In this document: piece after piece, positions 50,618 to 59,982 of the stretch | Layout of the letters: each line of letters starts with the position of its first letter | Position numbering within the stretch: position 1 is the stretch's first letter | From: Bradyrhizobium sp. WSM471 | Lineage (GTDB): Bacteria; Pseudomonadota; Alphaproteobacteria; Rhizobiales; Xanthobacteraceae | NCBI RefSeq assembly: GCF_000244915.1 | Contig: NZ_CM001442.1 | Location: 7,375,012-7,439,011, forward strand | Direction: 5' to 3' | Length of the DNA stretch: 64,000 nt | The notes under the pieces: model-generated | Database searches by the model: none | What the model was told of the DNA's origin: nothing | What the model saw: the letters and a program-made list of their open reading frames with translations, nothing else | Made by a program: the position numbers and the translations under genes

Positions 50618-52001
50618 GTGGACGGCCCCCGTGGCACAAGAGCTTAGTGAGGTTTGATCGGATCGCTTGCATCCATATGTCCGGCCTGTTGATGCGGCTT
50701 TGTCGGACCGCTGGCCAAGATGGTTTTCGCGACACGAGTTCCAATCACCCATGCGACCTTATTCGGCCAATGGGTCCTACGGATTTGCTCGCATCTCGAA
50801 CGATCGATCGCACCATCTCCTCTGCTCTTGCAGCTCCGGTTCGGCCGGTGGGGCTAACCCGCCGGTCGGCCGAATCTTTCGATCACACGGCAGCGGCCGT
50901 TTGGGCCTCGTTTTGCGCCCCTAGCCGCGCGCGATCGTATTGCTCTCCCGTCGTCATCAGCTTCCAGGCGATGCGGGCCATCTTGTTGGCCAGCGCCACC
51001 GCCGCCAGCTTCGGTGTTTTGCGCTTCAAAAGCTCGATCAGCCAGCTCGGCCCACGAGCTTTCGATTTGGCGATCTTGACCACCGAAGTTGCCCCAAGCA
51101 CCAGCAGCTGACGCAAGGTCTCATCGCCTGCACGGGTTATCTTGCCGAGCCTGGTCTTTCCCGCGGTGGAATGGTCCTTTGGGGTCAGGCCGAGCCAGGC
51201 GGCAAACAGCCGTCCCGAGCGGAAGGCGTGAGGATCGGGTGCCTTCATCACCAGTGCTGCGGCGGTGACCGGACCGATCCCCGGGATCTGAGCCAAACGA
51301 CGGCTCAAGGCATTGGCACGGTGCCAGGCGAGAAGCTTCGCCTCCACTGCCTTCAGCTCGACCTGCACCTGATCATATTGGCGGGCAAGCGTCGCAAACA
51401 GTTCGCGGGCCAGCGTCGGCACCCTTTCATCGTGCTCGATTGCGGCCAGGAACGAGACCAGCTTGTCCAGCCCCTTGGCCTCGATCAGACCGAACTCCGC
51501 CGCATAGCCGCGGATCATGTTGGAAAGTTGAGTGCGTCGCACGACCAGTTGTTCGCGGATGCCCAGCAGCATCAGCGCGGCCTGTTGCTCGGCGGTTTTC
51601 ACCGGCACATAGCGCATCCGCGGCCGGCTCGCCGCCTCGCACAGCCCCTCTGCATCGCGCCCATCGTTCTTATTGCGCGCCACGTAGGGTTTCACCAGCT
51701 GCGGAGCGATCAGCTTGGCTGTGTGTCCCAGCTTACCTAGCTCTCGCGCCAGGACGTGAGCCGCCCCACACGCCTCGATCACCACCACCGTCGGCGGCAG
51801 CTTGGCAAAGAACTCCAGCATCCCCTTGCGGCCAAGCCGTTTGCGCAGCACGACCTGCTCCGAGGCATCCACCCCATGCAGTTGAAAGATATACTTCGAC
51901 GTATCCATCCCAATGCGGATAATCTGGCTCACGGACGGCTCCTGTGAATGAGTTTCTGACAACCTCATTCTGGCACACTGATGCCGTAGGGGGCCGTCCA
52001 C
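50618..52001 (-). mobile_element. IS110-family insertion sequence (IS1111-like)
   Basis: The unit is about 1.4 kb and encodes one DEDD-type transposase. GTGGACGGCCCCC (50618-50630) and GGGGGCCGTCCAC (51989-52001) are a perfect 13-bp inverted repeat near the ends. No target duplication is visible, as expected for IS110. True ends may extend a few bases outside the repeat. It lies in an intergenic repeat and interrupts no gene. Confidence 0.8.
50883..51932 (-). CDS. IS110-family transposase, intact
   Basis: This 349-residue protein has an N-terminal DEDD/RuvC-like domain (IIRIGMDTSKYIFQLHGVDA, VVVIEACGAAHVLARELGKL, RNKNDGRDAEGLCEAASRPR) and a C-terminal transposase_20 domain (LAQIPGIGPVTAAALVMKAP, GRLFAAWLGLTPKDHSTAGK). 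The GTG start at 51932 has AGGAG upstream. No frame damage is seen, so it may be active. Confidence 0.93.
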   Translation of the reverse strand: MSQIIRIGMDTSKYIFQLHGVDASEQVVLRKRLGRKGMLEFFAKLPPTVVVIEACGAAHVLARELGKLGHTAKLIAPQLVKPYVARNKNDGRDAEGLCEAASRPRMRYVPVKTAEQQAALMLLGIREQLVVRRTQLSNMIRGYAAEFGLIEAKGLDKLVSFLAAIEHDERVPTLARELFATLARQYDQVQVELKAVEAKLLAWHRANALSRRLAQIPGIGPVTAAALVMKAPDPHAFRSGRLFAAWLGLTPKDHSTAGKTRLGKITRAGDETLRQLLVLGATSVVKIAKSKARGPSWLIELLKRKTPKLAAVALANKMARIAWKLMTTGEQYDRARLGAQNEAQTAAAV

Positions 52002-52073
52002 ACCATCACCCCAGGGAGCCGTCGTGGTACGAGCCCGAAGCCCCGAGTATCCGCCAAACGACATCCTGGGGTA

Positions 52074-52122
52074 ATGGGTCCTGGATCTGCGCTCCGCTTC
52101 GCTGCGCTTGTCCAGGACGACG
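52074..52122. repeat. Right half of an intergenic repeat split by the IS element
   Basis: It carries the inverted counterpart of 50588-50615. A further pair ACCCCAGG / CCTGGGGT lies at 52009 and 52065 between it and the IS end, and seems to be the centre of the original repeat. Confidence 0.6.
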
Positions 52123-52158
52123 GCGGAGTTATATCGCGACCGCCGGGCAGACAGCTCC

Positions 52159-53100
52159 TTACTTCCCCCACCGCAAAGCCAGCGCATCCCGTTCTTTCGC
52201 GAGCTCCAGCAGCCCTGCCCGAGTCGCCGGGTGCAGCGGCTGGAGCGGATGCCGCACCGTGTCCGACTTGATCACGGCGCCGGCCTGCATCATCGCCTTG
52301 CAGGCGATCAGGCCGCACTGGCGATTTTCGTAGTTGATCAGTGGCAGCCAGCGTTCGTAGGCGGCTTTGGCCTCTTCACGCTTGCCGGCGAAATAGGGAT
52401 CGACGATCTGGCGGATGCCGTCGGGATAGCCGCCGCCGGTCATCGCGCCGGTGGCGCCGGCATCGAGATCGGCGAGCAGTGTGATCGCCTCTTCGCCGTC
52501 CCAGGGACCCTCGATATCGCTGCCGCCGGCCTCGATCAGGCTACGCAGCTTTGCAGCCGCGCCCGGCACCTCGATCTTGAAATAGCGGATGTTGGAGAAG
52601 TCGCGCGCCAGCCGCGCGAGCAGCTCGACCGATAGCGGCGTGCCGGCGACAGGCGCATCCTGGATCATGATCGGAATATTGATCGCGCCCGACAGCACCT
52701 TGAAGAATTCGACGACGCCTTTCTCGGGCACGCGGAAGGTAGCGCCGTGATAGGGCGGCATGACCATGACCATGGCGGCACCGGCCGCCTCTGCCTGCTG
52801 GCTCCGCGCGGCGCAGACGGCCGAGCTGAAATGCGTGGTCGTGACGATCACGGGAACCCGGCCCGCGACATGCTCCAGCACCGCATGCATCACGGTCTCG
52901 CGCTCGGCATCGGTGAGCACGAACTGCTCAGAGAAATTGGCGAGAATGCACAGACCGTTCGAGCCGGCATCGATCATGAAATCGATACAGCGGCGCTGGC
53001 CGTCGAGGTCGAGCTCGCCGCGCTCGTCGAAGATGGTGGGTGCGACCGGGAACACGCCGCGATAGGGGCGCTGGGCCTTGTGTTGAGGCGTGACCGGCAT
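52159..53100 (-). CDS. Dihydrodipicolinate synthase/N-acetylneuraminate lyase-family aldolase
   Basis: This 313-residue TIM-barrel aldolase has the Schiff-base lysine in NIRYFKIEVPGAAAKL, the tyrosine in MVMPPYHGATFRVPE and GVFPVAPTIFDERGELDLDG at the start. The ATG at 53100 has GGAG at a good distance; ATGs at 53112 and 53130 are possible. It is too diverged from DapA to be called lysine biosynthetic; sugar-acid dehydratases and 2-keto-acid aldolases are likely alternatives. It is not linked to other catabolic genes here. Confidence 0.85.
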   Translation of the reverse strand: MPVTPQHKAQRPYRGVFPVAPTIFDERGELDLDGQRRCIDFMIDAGSNGLCILANFSEQFVLTDAERETVMHAVLEHVAGRVPVIVTTTHFSSAVCAARSQQAEAAGAAMVMVMPPYHGATFRVPEKGVVEFFKVLSGAINIPIMIQDAPVAGTPLSVELLARLARDFSNIRYFKIEVPGAAAKLRSLIEAGGSDIEGPWDGEEAITLLADLDAGATGAMTGGGYPDGIRQIVDPYFAGKREEAKAAYERWLPLINYENRQCGLIACKAMMQAGAVIKSDTVRHPLQPLHPATRAGLLELAKERDALALRWGK

Positions 53101-53224
53101 CGAACTCTCCATCCCTGATATCTCGTACATCTGCCGCGACGCTCGCGCAGCGTCACAGATGTACCCGCCGCGCGCATCGGCGGCAATGCCGATCGCGCGA
53201 CGCAGGGATGGAAGATTGTCGGTG

Positions 53225-55306
53225 CTATGCGGTCCTCACCGCGCCCAAAAAGCCCTCGACCGCCACGCGGAGACGATCGGCGTCGGCGGACATTTTCGTC
53301 ACGGACACCGACAGCACCGAACCGGCATTGCCCGTTTCCTGGTTCAGCCTGGCGACGCTGCCGATGGTGTCGGTGACCTCGCGGGTTCCCTGCGCGGCCT
53401 GCTGGAAGTTGCGGGAGATTTCGGTGGTGGCCGCGCGCTGCTGTTCGACCGCGGCGGCGATCGCCGTCATCTTCTCGTCGATGCCGCCGATCGCACCGCC
53501 GATCGCGCGGATGGCGGTGACCGCCTGGCCGGTGGCGCCCTGGATCTCCGCGACCTGGCGGGAGATCTCTTCCGTCGCCGTCGCCGTCTGCGAGGCGAGG
53601 CTCTTGACCTCGCCGGCGACCACGGCGAAGCCGCGGCCGGCCTCGCCCGCGCGCGCGGCCTCGATGGTGGCATTCAACGCCAGGAGATTGGTCTGCCCCG
53701 CGATGGCGTTGATCATCTTCACGACCTCGCCGATGCGGCCAGCGGTCTGATCGAGGATCTCGACCGTCGCATTGGTCTGCGCTGCCTGCGACACGGCTTC
53801 GCGAGCCTCGCGGGCGCTGGCCTGCACCTGCGCGGAGATCTCGCCGACGGACGCCGAGAGTTCTTCGGTCGCGGCCGCGATAGTCTCGAGATTGTTGGTG
53901 GCCTGTTCGGCGGAGGACGAGACCGCCGCGGTCTGGCTGCTCGATTCCGAAACCAGCGAGCGCACGTCGGTCGCGGTGGCATCGAGCTCCTTGGTCGACG
54001 CCGCAACGCTATGAATGACGGCCTGCACGGTGTCGTCGAAACTGCGGCAGGCCGCATCGACGGTGCCGGAGCGGGCGAGCTGGAGCGCCTGCTGCGATTC
54101 GCGCTCTTGGCCCAGGCGTTCCGCGGTCGCAGCGCTCTCGCGCAGGCTTTCGAGCGCGGCCGCCATGGTGCCGAACTCGTCGGGATACCTGGATTGCGGA
54201 ACGGGCGTCGCGTAGTCGCGGGCGCTGATCTTGGCGATGGCGTCCAGAATGGCACGCACGGGGCGCATGAGGCGGTTGCGGACCACGTACACGCCAGCCA
54301 GGGTCACGGCCAGCGCAAGCAGGAACGCGAGCGACTGCACGACGAGATTGGTGAGCGCCTTGGCCTGCACGGTCTCCGCCCGCGCGATCGACTGGTCGAG
54401 CGCCTTGTTCGCAACCGCGACAATGGACGCGAAGGGTGCCTGACACAACGTATTCCATTCCGAGGCGGGCATCGCTGGCTTGCCGCTGCCGTCGAAATTC
54501 TTGGTGAGGTCCCCGATCTGCTTGAGGGCCCCGTCGGTCTTGGCCTTCGCGTCCGTCGCTGCCGTCACGAGCTCCGCCGCCACGTCCGGCGCAGCCAGCA
54601 ACTCGGCCATGCCCGCCCACGCGGAGGTGATGGTGCCATCCCATTGCGCCACTGACCGCTTCTGAGCGTCGTCGAGCGGCTTGCTGGCGTTGACGTTGGA
54701 GCGAAGCGACGAACAATGGATGCCATAACGGTCGCGCACCTGCCAGGCGAAGCGCCGGACCTGGATCATGCGGGCGATGAAGGGGTCGTTCATCCAGGCA
54801 CGGTTCGACACCGCGGTGGAGGCCAGATTGGCCGTTTCGATCACCTTGGTGACGCCATCGTACCAGGAATTGGTGCGCTCGATCTTGCGCTCCGCGCGCG
54901 GACGCTTGGCTTCGTCGTAGAACAGCTGGAATTGCGGCGCGGCGGCGCTCCAGCCTTGCTTCAATGTGCCAGCGAGTTCGTCGCGGCGGGCGAAGTCAAC
55001 GGTGGCAAGCGCGGCGCCGATGGCGTCATAGCCGCCCTGCTCGGCCTTCTCCGCCGCCTCGAGTTTTGCCCGAGGGTCGTCCTCACCGAGGATCGCGCTC
55101 TGCGCATCGCCGCGATTGTTGCGCAGCGCCAGCACGCCATGGAAGATCGCCTTGTCGGCGGCGGCAAGCCGCGCGGTCTCGAGGCTGTCGCTGTGGCGGC
55201 CGAACGCCCCGACCATCTGGATCGCCGTGGAGGCCAGCGCACCCGCGGCCAGCAGGGCCATCAACGTCAGGAGAAGCGAACTTACCGATTTCTTAAACAT
55301 TGCCAT
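53225..55306 (-). CDS. Methyl-accepting chemotaxis protein
   Basis: This 693-residue receptor has an N-terminal helix ([17 protein letters not shown]) and a periplasmic domain of about 300 residues, mainly helical. A second helix at about 345-368 ([18 protein letters not shown]) leads to a HAMP linker and the signalling hairpin with [20 protein letters not shown] and [20 protein letters not shown]. It has no C-terminal CheR-tethering pentapeptide. Ligand unknown. No che genes are nearby. Confidence 0.93.
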   Translation of the reverse strand: MAMFKKSVSSLLLTLMALLAAGALASTAIQMVGAFGRHSDSLETARLAAADKAIFHGVLALRNNRGDAQSAILGEDDPRAKLEAAEKAEQGGYDAIGAALATVDFARRDELAGTLKQGWSAAAPQFQLFYDEAKRPRAERKIERTNSWYDGVTKVIETANLASTAVSNRAWMNDPFIARMIQVRRFAWQVRDRYGIHCSSLRSNVNASKPLDDAQKRSVAQWDGTITSAWAGMAELLAAPDVAAELVTAATDAKAKTDGALKQIGDLTKNFDGSGKPAMPASEWNTLCQAPFASIVAVANKALDQSIARAETVQAKALTNLVVQSLAFLLALAVTLAGVYVVRNRLMRPVRAILDAIAKISARDYATPVPQSRYPDEFGTMAAALESLRESAATAERLGQERESQQALQLARSGTVDAACRSFDDTVQAVIHSVAASTKELDATATDVRSLVSESSSQTAAVSSSAEQATNNLETIAAATEELSASVGEISAQVQASAREAREAVSQAAQTNATVEILDQTAGRIGEVVKMINAIAGQTNLLALNATIEAARAGEAGRGFAVVAGEVKSLASQTATATEEISRQVAEIQGATGQAVTAIRAIGGAIGGIDEKMTAIAAAVEQQRAATTEISRNFQQAAQGTREVTDTIGSVARLNQETGNAGSVLSVSVTKMSADADRLRVAVEGFLGAVRTA

Positions 55307-55432
55307 GGTGTCGGGGGCCTGGGTCGGGGGCCTATTCTTCGAGCGCCACCTTGCCACGTGACATGCCAATGTTCCGTTAAGTTTAATCGAATTGCTGTGA
55401 GCACCCCCCGGACGAGGCTCGGTGCCCCCATA

Positions 55433-56203
55433 TCACGCAACCTTGGTGAAATCCGGCGGGCGGCGTTCTGCGAACGCCGTGAAGGCCTCGCGCGCTTCGG
55501 CGGAGCGCAGGCGCAGTCCGAACTGCTCGCCTTCGGCGTTCATCTGCGCGACCAGCGCCTCGCCATTGCGCATCAGCTTCTTGGTGGCGGTGAGCGCGCC
55601 GGCCGGCTGACGGGCAAGACGCTGCGCCAGCGTGAGCGCCTCGGCATCGAGCCTGTCGAGCGGCACCACGCGGTTGGCGAGCCCCCATTCCAGCGCGGAT
55701 TTGGCCGGCACGGTCTCGCCCAGCGCGAACATCTCGTAGGCCCGCGCGTAGCCGATGCGCGCCGGCATCAGCAGGCTGGAGGCGGCTTCCGGCACCAGCG
55801 CGAGGCTGACGAAGGGCGTCGACAATTGCGCGTTGTCGGCAAGCACGACGAGGTCGCAATGCAGCAGCATCGTGGTGCCGACGCCGACGGCGCGGCCCTG
55901 CACCGCGGCGACCAAGGGCCGGGTGCAGCGCGCCAGCGACTGGATGAAGCGCACGACGTTGCGGCTGCCTTCCGACTTGCCCGCCGCGACTGCGGCGAAT
56001 TCGCCGACATCGTTGCCGGCAGTGAACATGTCGCCTTCGCCGCGGATCAGGATCACGCGTGCCGACGGATCGTGCTCGGCGGCTTCGATGGCGTCGGCGA
56101 GCTTGCCGTACATCGCATCCGTCAGTGCATTCTTCTTGTCGGGGCGCGCCAGCGTGAGCGTGAGAATTCCACTGTCGTTCTGGATCCGGACGTGCTCGGT
56201 CAT
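55433..56203 (-). CDS. Enoyl-CoA hydratase/isomerase (crotonase) family protein
   Basis: This 256-residue protein has LTLARPDKKNALTDAMYG, FTAGNDVGEFAAVAAG and AAVQGRAVGVGTTMLLHCDL. The first catalytic Glu of classical hydratases is replaced in GVGTTMLL, whereas the second acid is kept (VPEAASSLLMP). This pattern suits a dienoyl-/enoyl-CoA isomerase or another crotonase more than a plain hydratase. It starts 11 bases after the MarR-family gene and is probably controlled by it. Confidence 0.88.
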   Translation of the reverse strand: MTEHVRIQNDSGILTLTLARPDKKNALTDAMYGKLADAIEAAEHDPSARVILIRGEGDMFTAGNDVGEFAAVAAGKSEGSRNVVRFIQSLARCTRPLVAAVQGRAVGVGTTMLLHCDLVVLADNAQLSTPFVSLALVPEAASSLLMPARIGYARAYEMFALGETVPAKSALEWGLANRVVPLDRLDAEALTLAQRLARQPAGALTATKKLMRNGEALVAQMNAEGEQFGLRLRSAEAREAFTAFAERRPPDFTKVA

Positions 56204-56214
56204 GGGTCTCTCCT

Positions 56215-56700
56215 CTATTCCTCTGGATCTTTCGAAAGCTCTGTTGAAAGCTCTCTTGAAGGTTCTCTTGGAAACTTGTCTTGAATGCTCATCAGCCAGC
56301 GCGCGACGATATCGATCTCCGCACTGGTGAACCCGTCCGTCAACGCCGCGTTGACCTGTGCCGCGTTGGCCTTCGCCTGTCCGAGCGCTGCACGGCCCTT
56401 CGGCGTCAGCCAGACGCGCCAGGCGCGCCCATCCTCCCGATCGGCCCGCCGCTCGATCAGCTTTACAGCTGCCGAGCGATCGACGAGGCCGGAAATGCCG
56501 GCAGGCCCGAGATCGAGTGCGGCACCTGCCTCGCCCATCAGCACGCCGTCCTGCTTGCCGAGGATAAACAGGAGTCCTGCCTGCGCCGGCGTGACCTCGC
56601 TCGAAGGCTGTGCCGCCATCCAGCGCTGCACACGCCGCTGCGCAACGCTCAGCAGGTAGATCAGCCGATGATGCCCCGCGCCCGCCGCTTTATTTCGCAT
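56215..56700 (-). CDS. MarR-family transcriptional regulator
   Basis: This 161-residue protein has a winged helix (VTPAQAGLLFILGKQDGVLM, LGPAGISGLVDRSAAVKLIE, REDGRAWRVWLTPKG). The ATG at 56700 lies inside an 18-bp palindrome. The C-terminus PREPSRELSTELSKDPEE is coded by short degenerate repeats (about 12-15 bases) and looks disordered. It is in an operon with the crotonase gene. Ligand unknown; fatty-acid or aromatic CoA compounds are possible. Confidence 0.88.
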   Translation of the reverse strand: MRNKAAGAGHHRLIYLLSVAQRRVQRWMAAQPSSEVTPAQAGLLFILGKQDGVLMGEAGAALDLGPAGISGLVDRSAAVKLIERRADREDGRAWRVWLTPKGRAALGQAKANAAQVNAALTDGFTSAEIDIVARWLMSIQDKFPREPSRELSTELSKDPEE

Positions 56701-56708
56701 GCGAAATA
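56691..56708. promoter_or_regulatory. MarR operator palindrome overlapping the start codon
   Basis: TATTTCGCATGCGAAATA is a perfect 18-bp palindrome covering the ATG of the marR-type gene. It fits an autoregulatory site that also controls the downstream crotonase gene. Confidence 0.65.
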
Positions 56709-56749
56709 GATAATGGGACGCAAGGCTCCTGTCAAACCTGTTGGTCTTG

Positions 56750-58411
56750 TTACGGCGAACAGGTAAAGCTCGACGCTTCCGTCACCGGACCGCTCTTGTA
56801 GTGCGGCCAGGCCGGCCAGCGGCACAGCGGCAGCGCGCGAAGGGTCGCAAACGACGGCGCCTCGACCTTCTGCTCGGTAACTTCCAGGTCGCCGGGCGCC
56901 TTGCCCTTTTCGACCCAGTCGACCAGCGCGCTCAGCATGTCGACATTGGCCGGCGCGCCGGAGCCGACATGGTCGACCCCGGGCGCGGTGTAGAGCCGCG
57001 CGAACTCGGCCGTCTCGGCCTTGCCGAGCTTGCGTTCGACGCTCTCGAAATAGCGGATGCCGGCATAGGGGCTCTGCGCATAGTCGGCCATGTGTTCGAG
57101 CATGATCAGCCTGCCGCCGCGGGCGCGGAAGCGGCTGAGGTCGGGGTTGGTGGAATCCATCAAGCTGGAGACCTCGAGCAGCCGCGCCTTGTGCTGTTCG
57201 GGCTTATACGTCGTCACGTCGAGCTTGGGATCGCGCGCGAACACGTATTGGATGCCGCCGGCGCCGTAGATCCAGGCGATGCCGTTATTGGGCGCGGGCG
57301 GCTGCGCGGGAGGCGCCGTGCCGAGCCACCACGCGACCCAGCCGCCGGTCGGGCCGACCGCCGGCGTGTCCTCGCCCGACACGCCCCAGCCCGGATAATC
57401 ATCGAGGCCGTTGGCAAGCGGGAACGGGAATTTGTAGGTCGCATGCAGGGTGTCGATCGCCTTGATCTGCGCGTCGGTGAGGCACTGATCGCCCGTCTTG
57501 CCGCTCGCGCAACGCAGCGTCTCCGGCTTGAACGCCGCCTTGCAGGACACGGGATCTTGCACCAGCGCGTCATCGGAGCCGTCGGCCTTATCGCAAGCGG
57601 CCCGCACGGCATCGCCCACGAGCTTCACCTGCGCCGGATTGATCCAGCCGTCACCCATGGTCACGAGCCCGGAACGCGTGCCGGCATGCTGCAAGCCGAC
57701 CCAGTTGATGACGGGCACGCGGGCAAAGATGCCGTCGAAATCATCGGGGTAGCGCTGCGCCATGGTGAGGCCTTCGCGGCCGCCTTCGGACGATCCCATG
57801 AAGTACATCTTCTCAGGTCTCTTGCCGTAGGCGCGCTGCATCAGCGCGACGGCGGCATCGCGCACTTTCTTGTAGGCGCGATGGGCGAAATTCTCGAAGG
57901 CTTCGTCGTTGAGCGCGAACAGTTGCGGCGGCTCGCCCGGCTTGGACTCATGACCGGAATCGGTGCCGTAGGTGACGAAGCCGCGCGCGAGCGGCGACGG
58001 CTTGTCGAAGGGATAGGCCGGCGGCAGCGCCAGGCCCGTGATCAGCACGCCGTTGAATCCGCCGCCGCCATATTGCAGCGAGCGGCCGTTCCATTCGACG
58101 GGCAAATTGACCTGAAACTTGATCGGCGGCGCCTTGGCATCGGTGGGATCGATATGGCCGAGCAGCTTGCAGAAGCCGGGATTGGCGGGCGTGACGCGCC
58201 CCGAAGGTGTCGGGCCGCGTTCGGCGACGGCCAGTTGCGAGGGCGCCAGCAACGTCGCCGAATCGATCTTTACGGCGTCAATGCCGCCAACGAGGCCCTT
58301 GCAGACGGTGTCCGCATCCTCGGCCAGCGTCGCCGCCGAGGCGGAGCTCGCGCCCAGCGCAGCCACTGCGCCCACCAGCAATACACACAGCTTCGCACGC
58401 ACTTGCGCCAT
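56750..58411 (-). CDS. Tannase/feruloyl esterase-family secreted hydrolase
   Basis: This 553-residue protein starts with a signal peptide (MAQVRAKLCVLLVGAVAALG, cleaved near ASA-ATL). The nucleophile motif is FMGSSEGGREGLTMAQRYPD, and acid and His follow in the C-terminal third (GVDHVGSGAPANVDMLSALV). Cys-rich inserts (CDKADGSDDALVQDPVSC, CASGKTGDQC) match the tannase lid. It would release phenolic acids from plant esters in the periplasm or outside. The start at 58411 is preferred; a frame to 58588 is not conserved. Confidence 0.92.
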   Translation of the reverse strand: MAQVRAKLCVLLVGAVAALGASSASAATLAEDADTVCKGLVGGIDAVKIDSATLLAPSQLAVAERGPTPSGRVTPANPGFCKLLGHIDPTDAKAPPIKFQVNLPVEWNGRSLQYGGGGFNGVLITGLALPPAYPFDKPSPLARGFVTYGTDSGHESKPGEPPQLFALNDEAFENFAHRAYKKVRDAAVALMQRAYGKRPEKMYFMGSSEGGREGLTMAQRYPDDFDGIFARVPVINWVGLQHAGTRSGLVTMGDGWINPAQVKLVGDAVRAACDKADGSDDALVQDPVSCKAAFKPETLRCASGKTGDQCLTDAQIKAIDTLHATYKFPFPLANGLDDYPGWGVSGEDTPAVGPTGGWVAWWLGTAPPAQPPAPNNGIAWIYGAGGIQYVFARDPKLDVTTYKPEQHKARLLEVSSLMDSTNPDLSRFRARGGRLIMLEHMADYAQSPYAGIRYFESVERKLGKAETAEFARLYTAPGVDHVGSGAPANVDMLSALVDWVEKGKAPGDLEVTEQKVEAPSFATLRALPLCRWPAWPHYKSGPVTEASSFTCSP

Positions 58412-58493
58412 CGTTTCCCCCTGCACTTTCTGTTCTCGTTCGTTCCGCCAGGAGGCCGTATTCAAGGCGACCTCCGGCCGGCCGTCAATGACG

Positions 58494-59738
58494 CTAGTGC
58501 TCGAACACCAGCCGCGCGCCGACTGTGCCCTCGAGGCTGCGGATCTGCTGCAGCAGCGCGCCTGAATCCTGGCCGCCGAGGTCGGCATCGAGCACGACGT
58601 AACCGAGGTCGCCGGAGGTCTCCAGATATTGCGCGGCGATGTTGATGTCGCGCTGGAGGAAGACCTCGTTGAGCCGGCGCAGCATGCCGGGAACGTTGCG
58701 ATGGACGTGGCTGAAGCGCGCGCCGGAGGGACGCAGATGCAACTGCACCTCCGGAAAATTCACCGCCCCCGTGGTCGAGCCGGTGATGAAAAAATCGACC
58801 AGCTTGCGCGCCACCTCGCCGCCGATGCGTTCCTGCGCCTCCTCGGTCGAGCCGCCGATATGCGGCGTGAGGATGACGTTGCCGAGGCCCTGCACCGGGC
58901 TCTTGAAGCGGTCCGAATTCGAGGACGGCTCGACTGGAAACACGTCGATGGCGGCACCCGCGAGATGGCCGTCGCGCAGAGCTCCCGCCAGCGCATCGAG
59001 ATCGACGACGGTGCCGCGGCTGTTGTTGATCAGGAGGGAGCCGGGCTTCATCGCCCGCAGCTCCTTCTCGCCGATCATCCCGGCGGTCTCCGGCGTCTCC
59101 GGCACGTGCAGGCTGACGACGTCGCTCTGCGCCAGCAGCTCTTCCAGCTTCTCGACCGGCTCGGTGTTGCCGTGGCGGAGCTTGTCGGTGCGGTCGAAAT
59201 AGATCACGCGCATGCCGATCGCTTCGGCCAGCGTCGAGAGCTGCGAGCCGATATTGCCGTAGCCGATGATGCCGAGGGTGCGGCCGCGCACCTCGCGGCT
59301 GCCGGTCGCCGACTTGTCCCAGCCGCCCTCATGGGCCGACACCGAGCGCGGGAAGATGCGCCGCAGCAGCATCACGATCTCGCCGATCACCAACTCGGCG
59401 ACGCTGCGCGTGTTGGAGAACGGTGCGTTGAACACCGGAATGCCGCGCTTGCGCGCCGCCAGCAGATCGACCTGGTTGGTGCCGACGCTGAAGCAGCCGA
59501 CGGCGAGAAGCTGGTCGGCCGCCTCCAGCACCTCATCGGTGATCTGGGTGCGCGAGCGGATGCCGAGCAACGACACGCCCTTGAGCGCCCGCCGCAAATC
59601 CTCGCCGTCCAGCGCCTTGGTCAGGCGCTCGACATTGGTGAAACCCGCCGTTCTGAACAGGTCCACGGCGCTGTCGTTGACGCCTTCGAGCAGCAGCGCC
59701 TTCGCGTTCCGCTCAGGGCTTTGGCCTGGGGCTGACAT
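58494..59738 (-). CDS. serA: D-3-phosphoglycerate dehydrogenase
   Basis: SerA makes 3-phosphohydroxypyruvate, the first step of serine synthesis. The 414-residue length, the NAD motif LGIIGYGNIGSQLSTLAEA and the C-terminal ACT domain (HRNVPGMLRRLNEVFLQRD, SGDLGYVVLDADLGGQDSG) match the short E. coli-type form, which is inhibited by serine. The substrate residues in RSRTQITDEVLEAADQLLAV and the His in LTPHIGGSTEEAQERI are present. The start at 59738 is used. Confidence 0.92.
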   Translation of the reverse strand: MSAPGQSPERNAKALLLEGVNDSAVDLFRTAGFTNVERLTKALDGEDLRRALKGVSLLGIRSRTQITDEVLEAADQLLAVGCFSVGTNQVDLLAARKRGIPVFNAPFSNTRSVAELVIGEIVMLLRRIFPRSVSAHEGGWDKSATGSREVRGRTLGIIGYGNIGSQLSTLAEAIGMRVIYFDRTDKLRHGNTEPVEKLEELLAQSDVVSLHVPETPETAGMIGEKELRAMKPGSLLINNSRGTVVDLDALAGALRDGHLAGAAIDVFPVEPSSNSDRFKSPVQGLGNVILTPHIGGSTEEAQERIGGEVARKLVDFFITGSTTGAVNFPEVQLHLRPSGARFSHVHRNVPGMLRRLNEVFLQRDINIAAQYLETSGDLGYVVLDADLGGQDSGALLQQIRSLEGTVGARLVFEH

Positions 59739-59844
59739 GAAATCTCCGTGGGTCACAGCTTCGCCGCAGCTCATAGACCGCGGGGGACGCGCAGCACAAT
59801 AGGGTTCGGATACGGGGAGAAGATGGCGCTCTGCCTGGCAGACC

Positions 59845-59974
59845 CGTCATCCTGAGGCGCGAGCCGCGCGGCGCAACGCGCCGTGCGGGGAGCCTCGAAG
59901 GATGAACGGCCCAGATGCAGCCGGGCCGTCGCCCTTCGAGGGCCGCTGAAGAGGCGGCCACCTCAGGGTGACGG
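59845..59974. repeat. Intergenic repeat, CTTCGAGACGC/CCTCAGGATGAGG type, copy 3
   Basis: CGTCATCCTGAGGCGCGAGC at the left pairs with GGCGGCCACCTCAGGGTGACGG at the right in part, with CCTCGAAGGATGAACGGCCC between them. It is more diverged than copies 1 and 2. Confidence 0.65.
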
Positions 59975-59982
59975 TATTGGGA

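Noticed and set aside
56741-58645. Plus-strand frame of 634 codons
   Set aside because: It is antisense to the tannase-family gene and has no signal, motif or ribosome-binding site.
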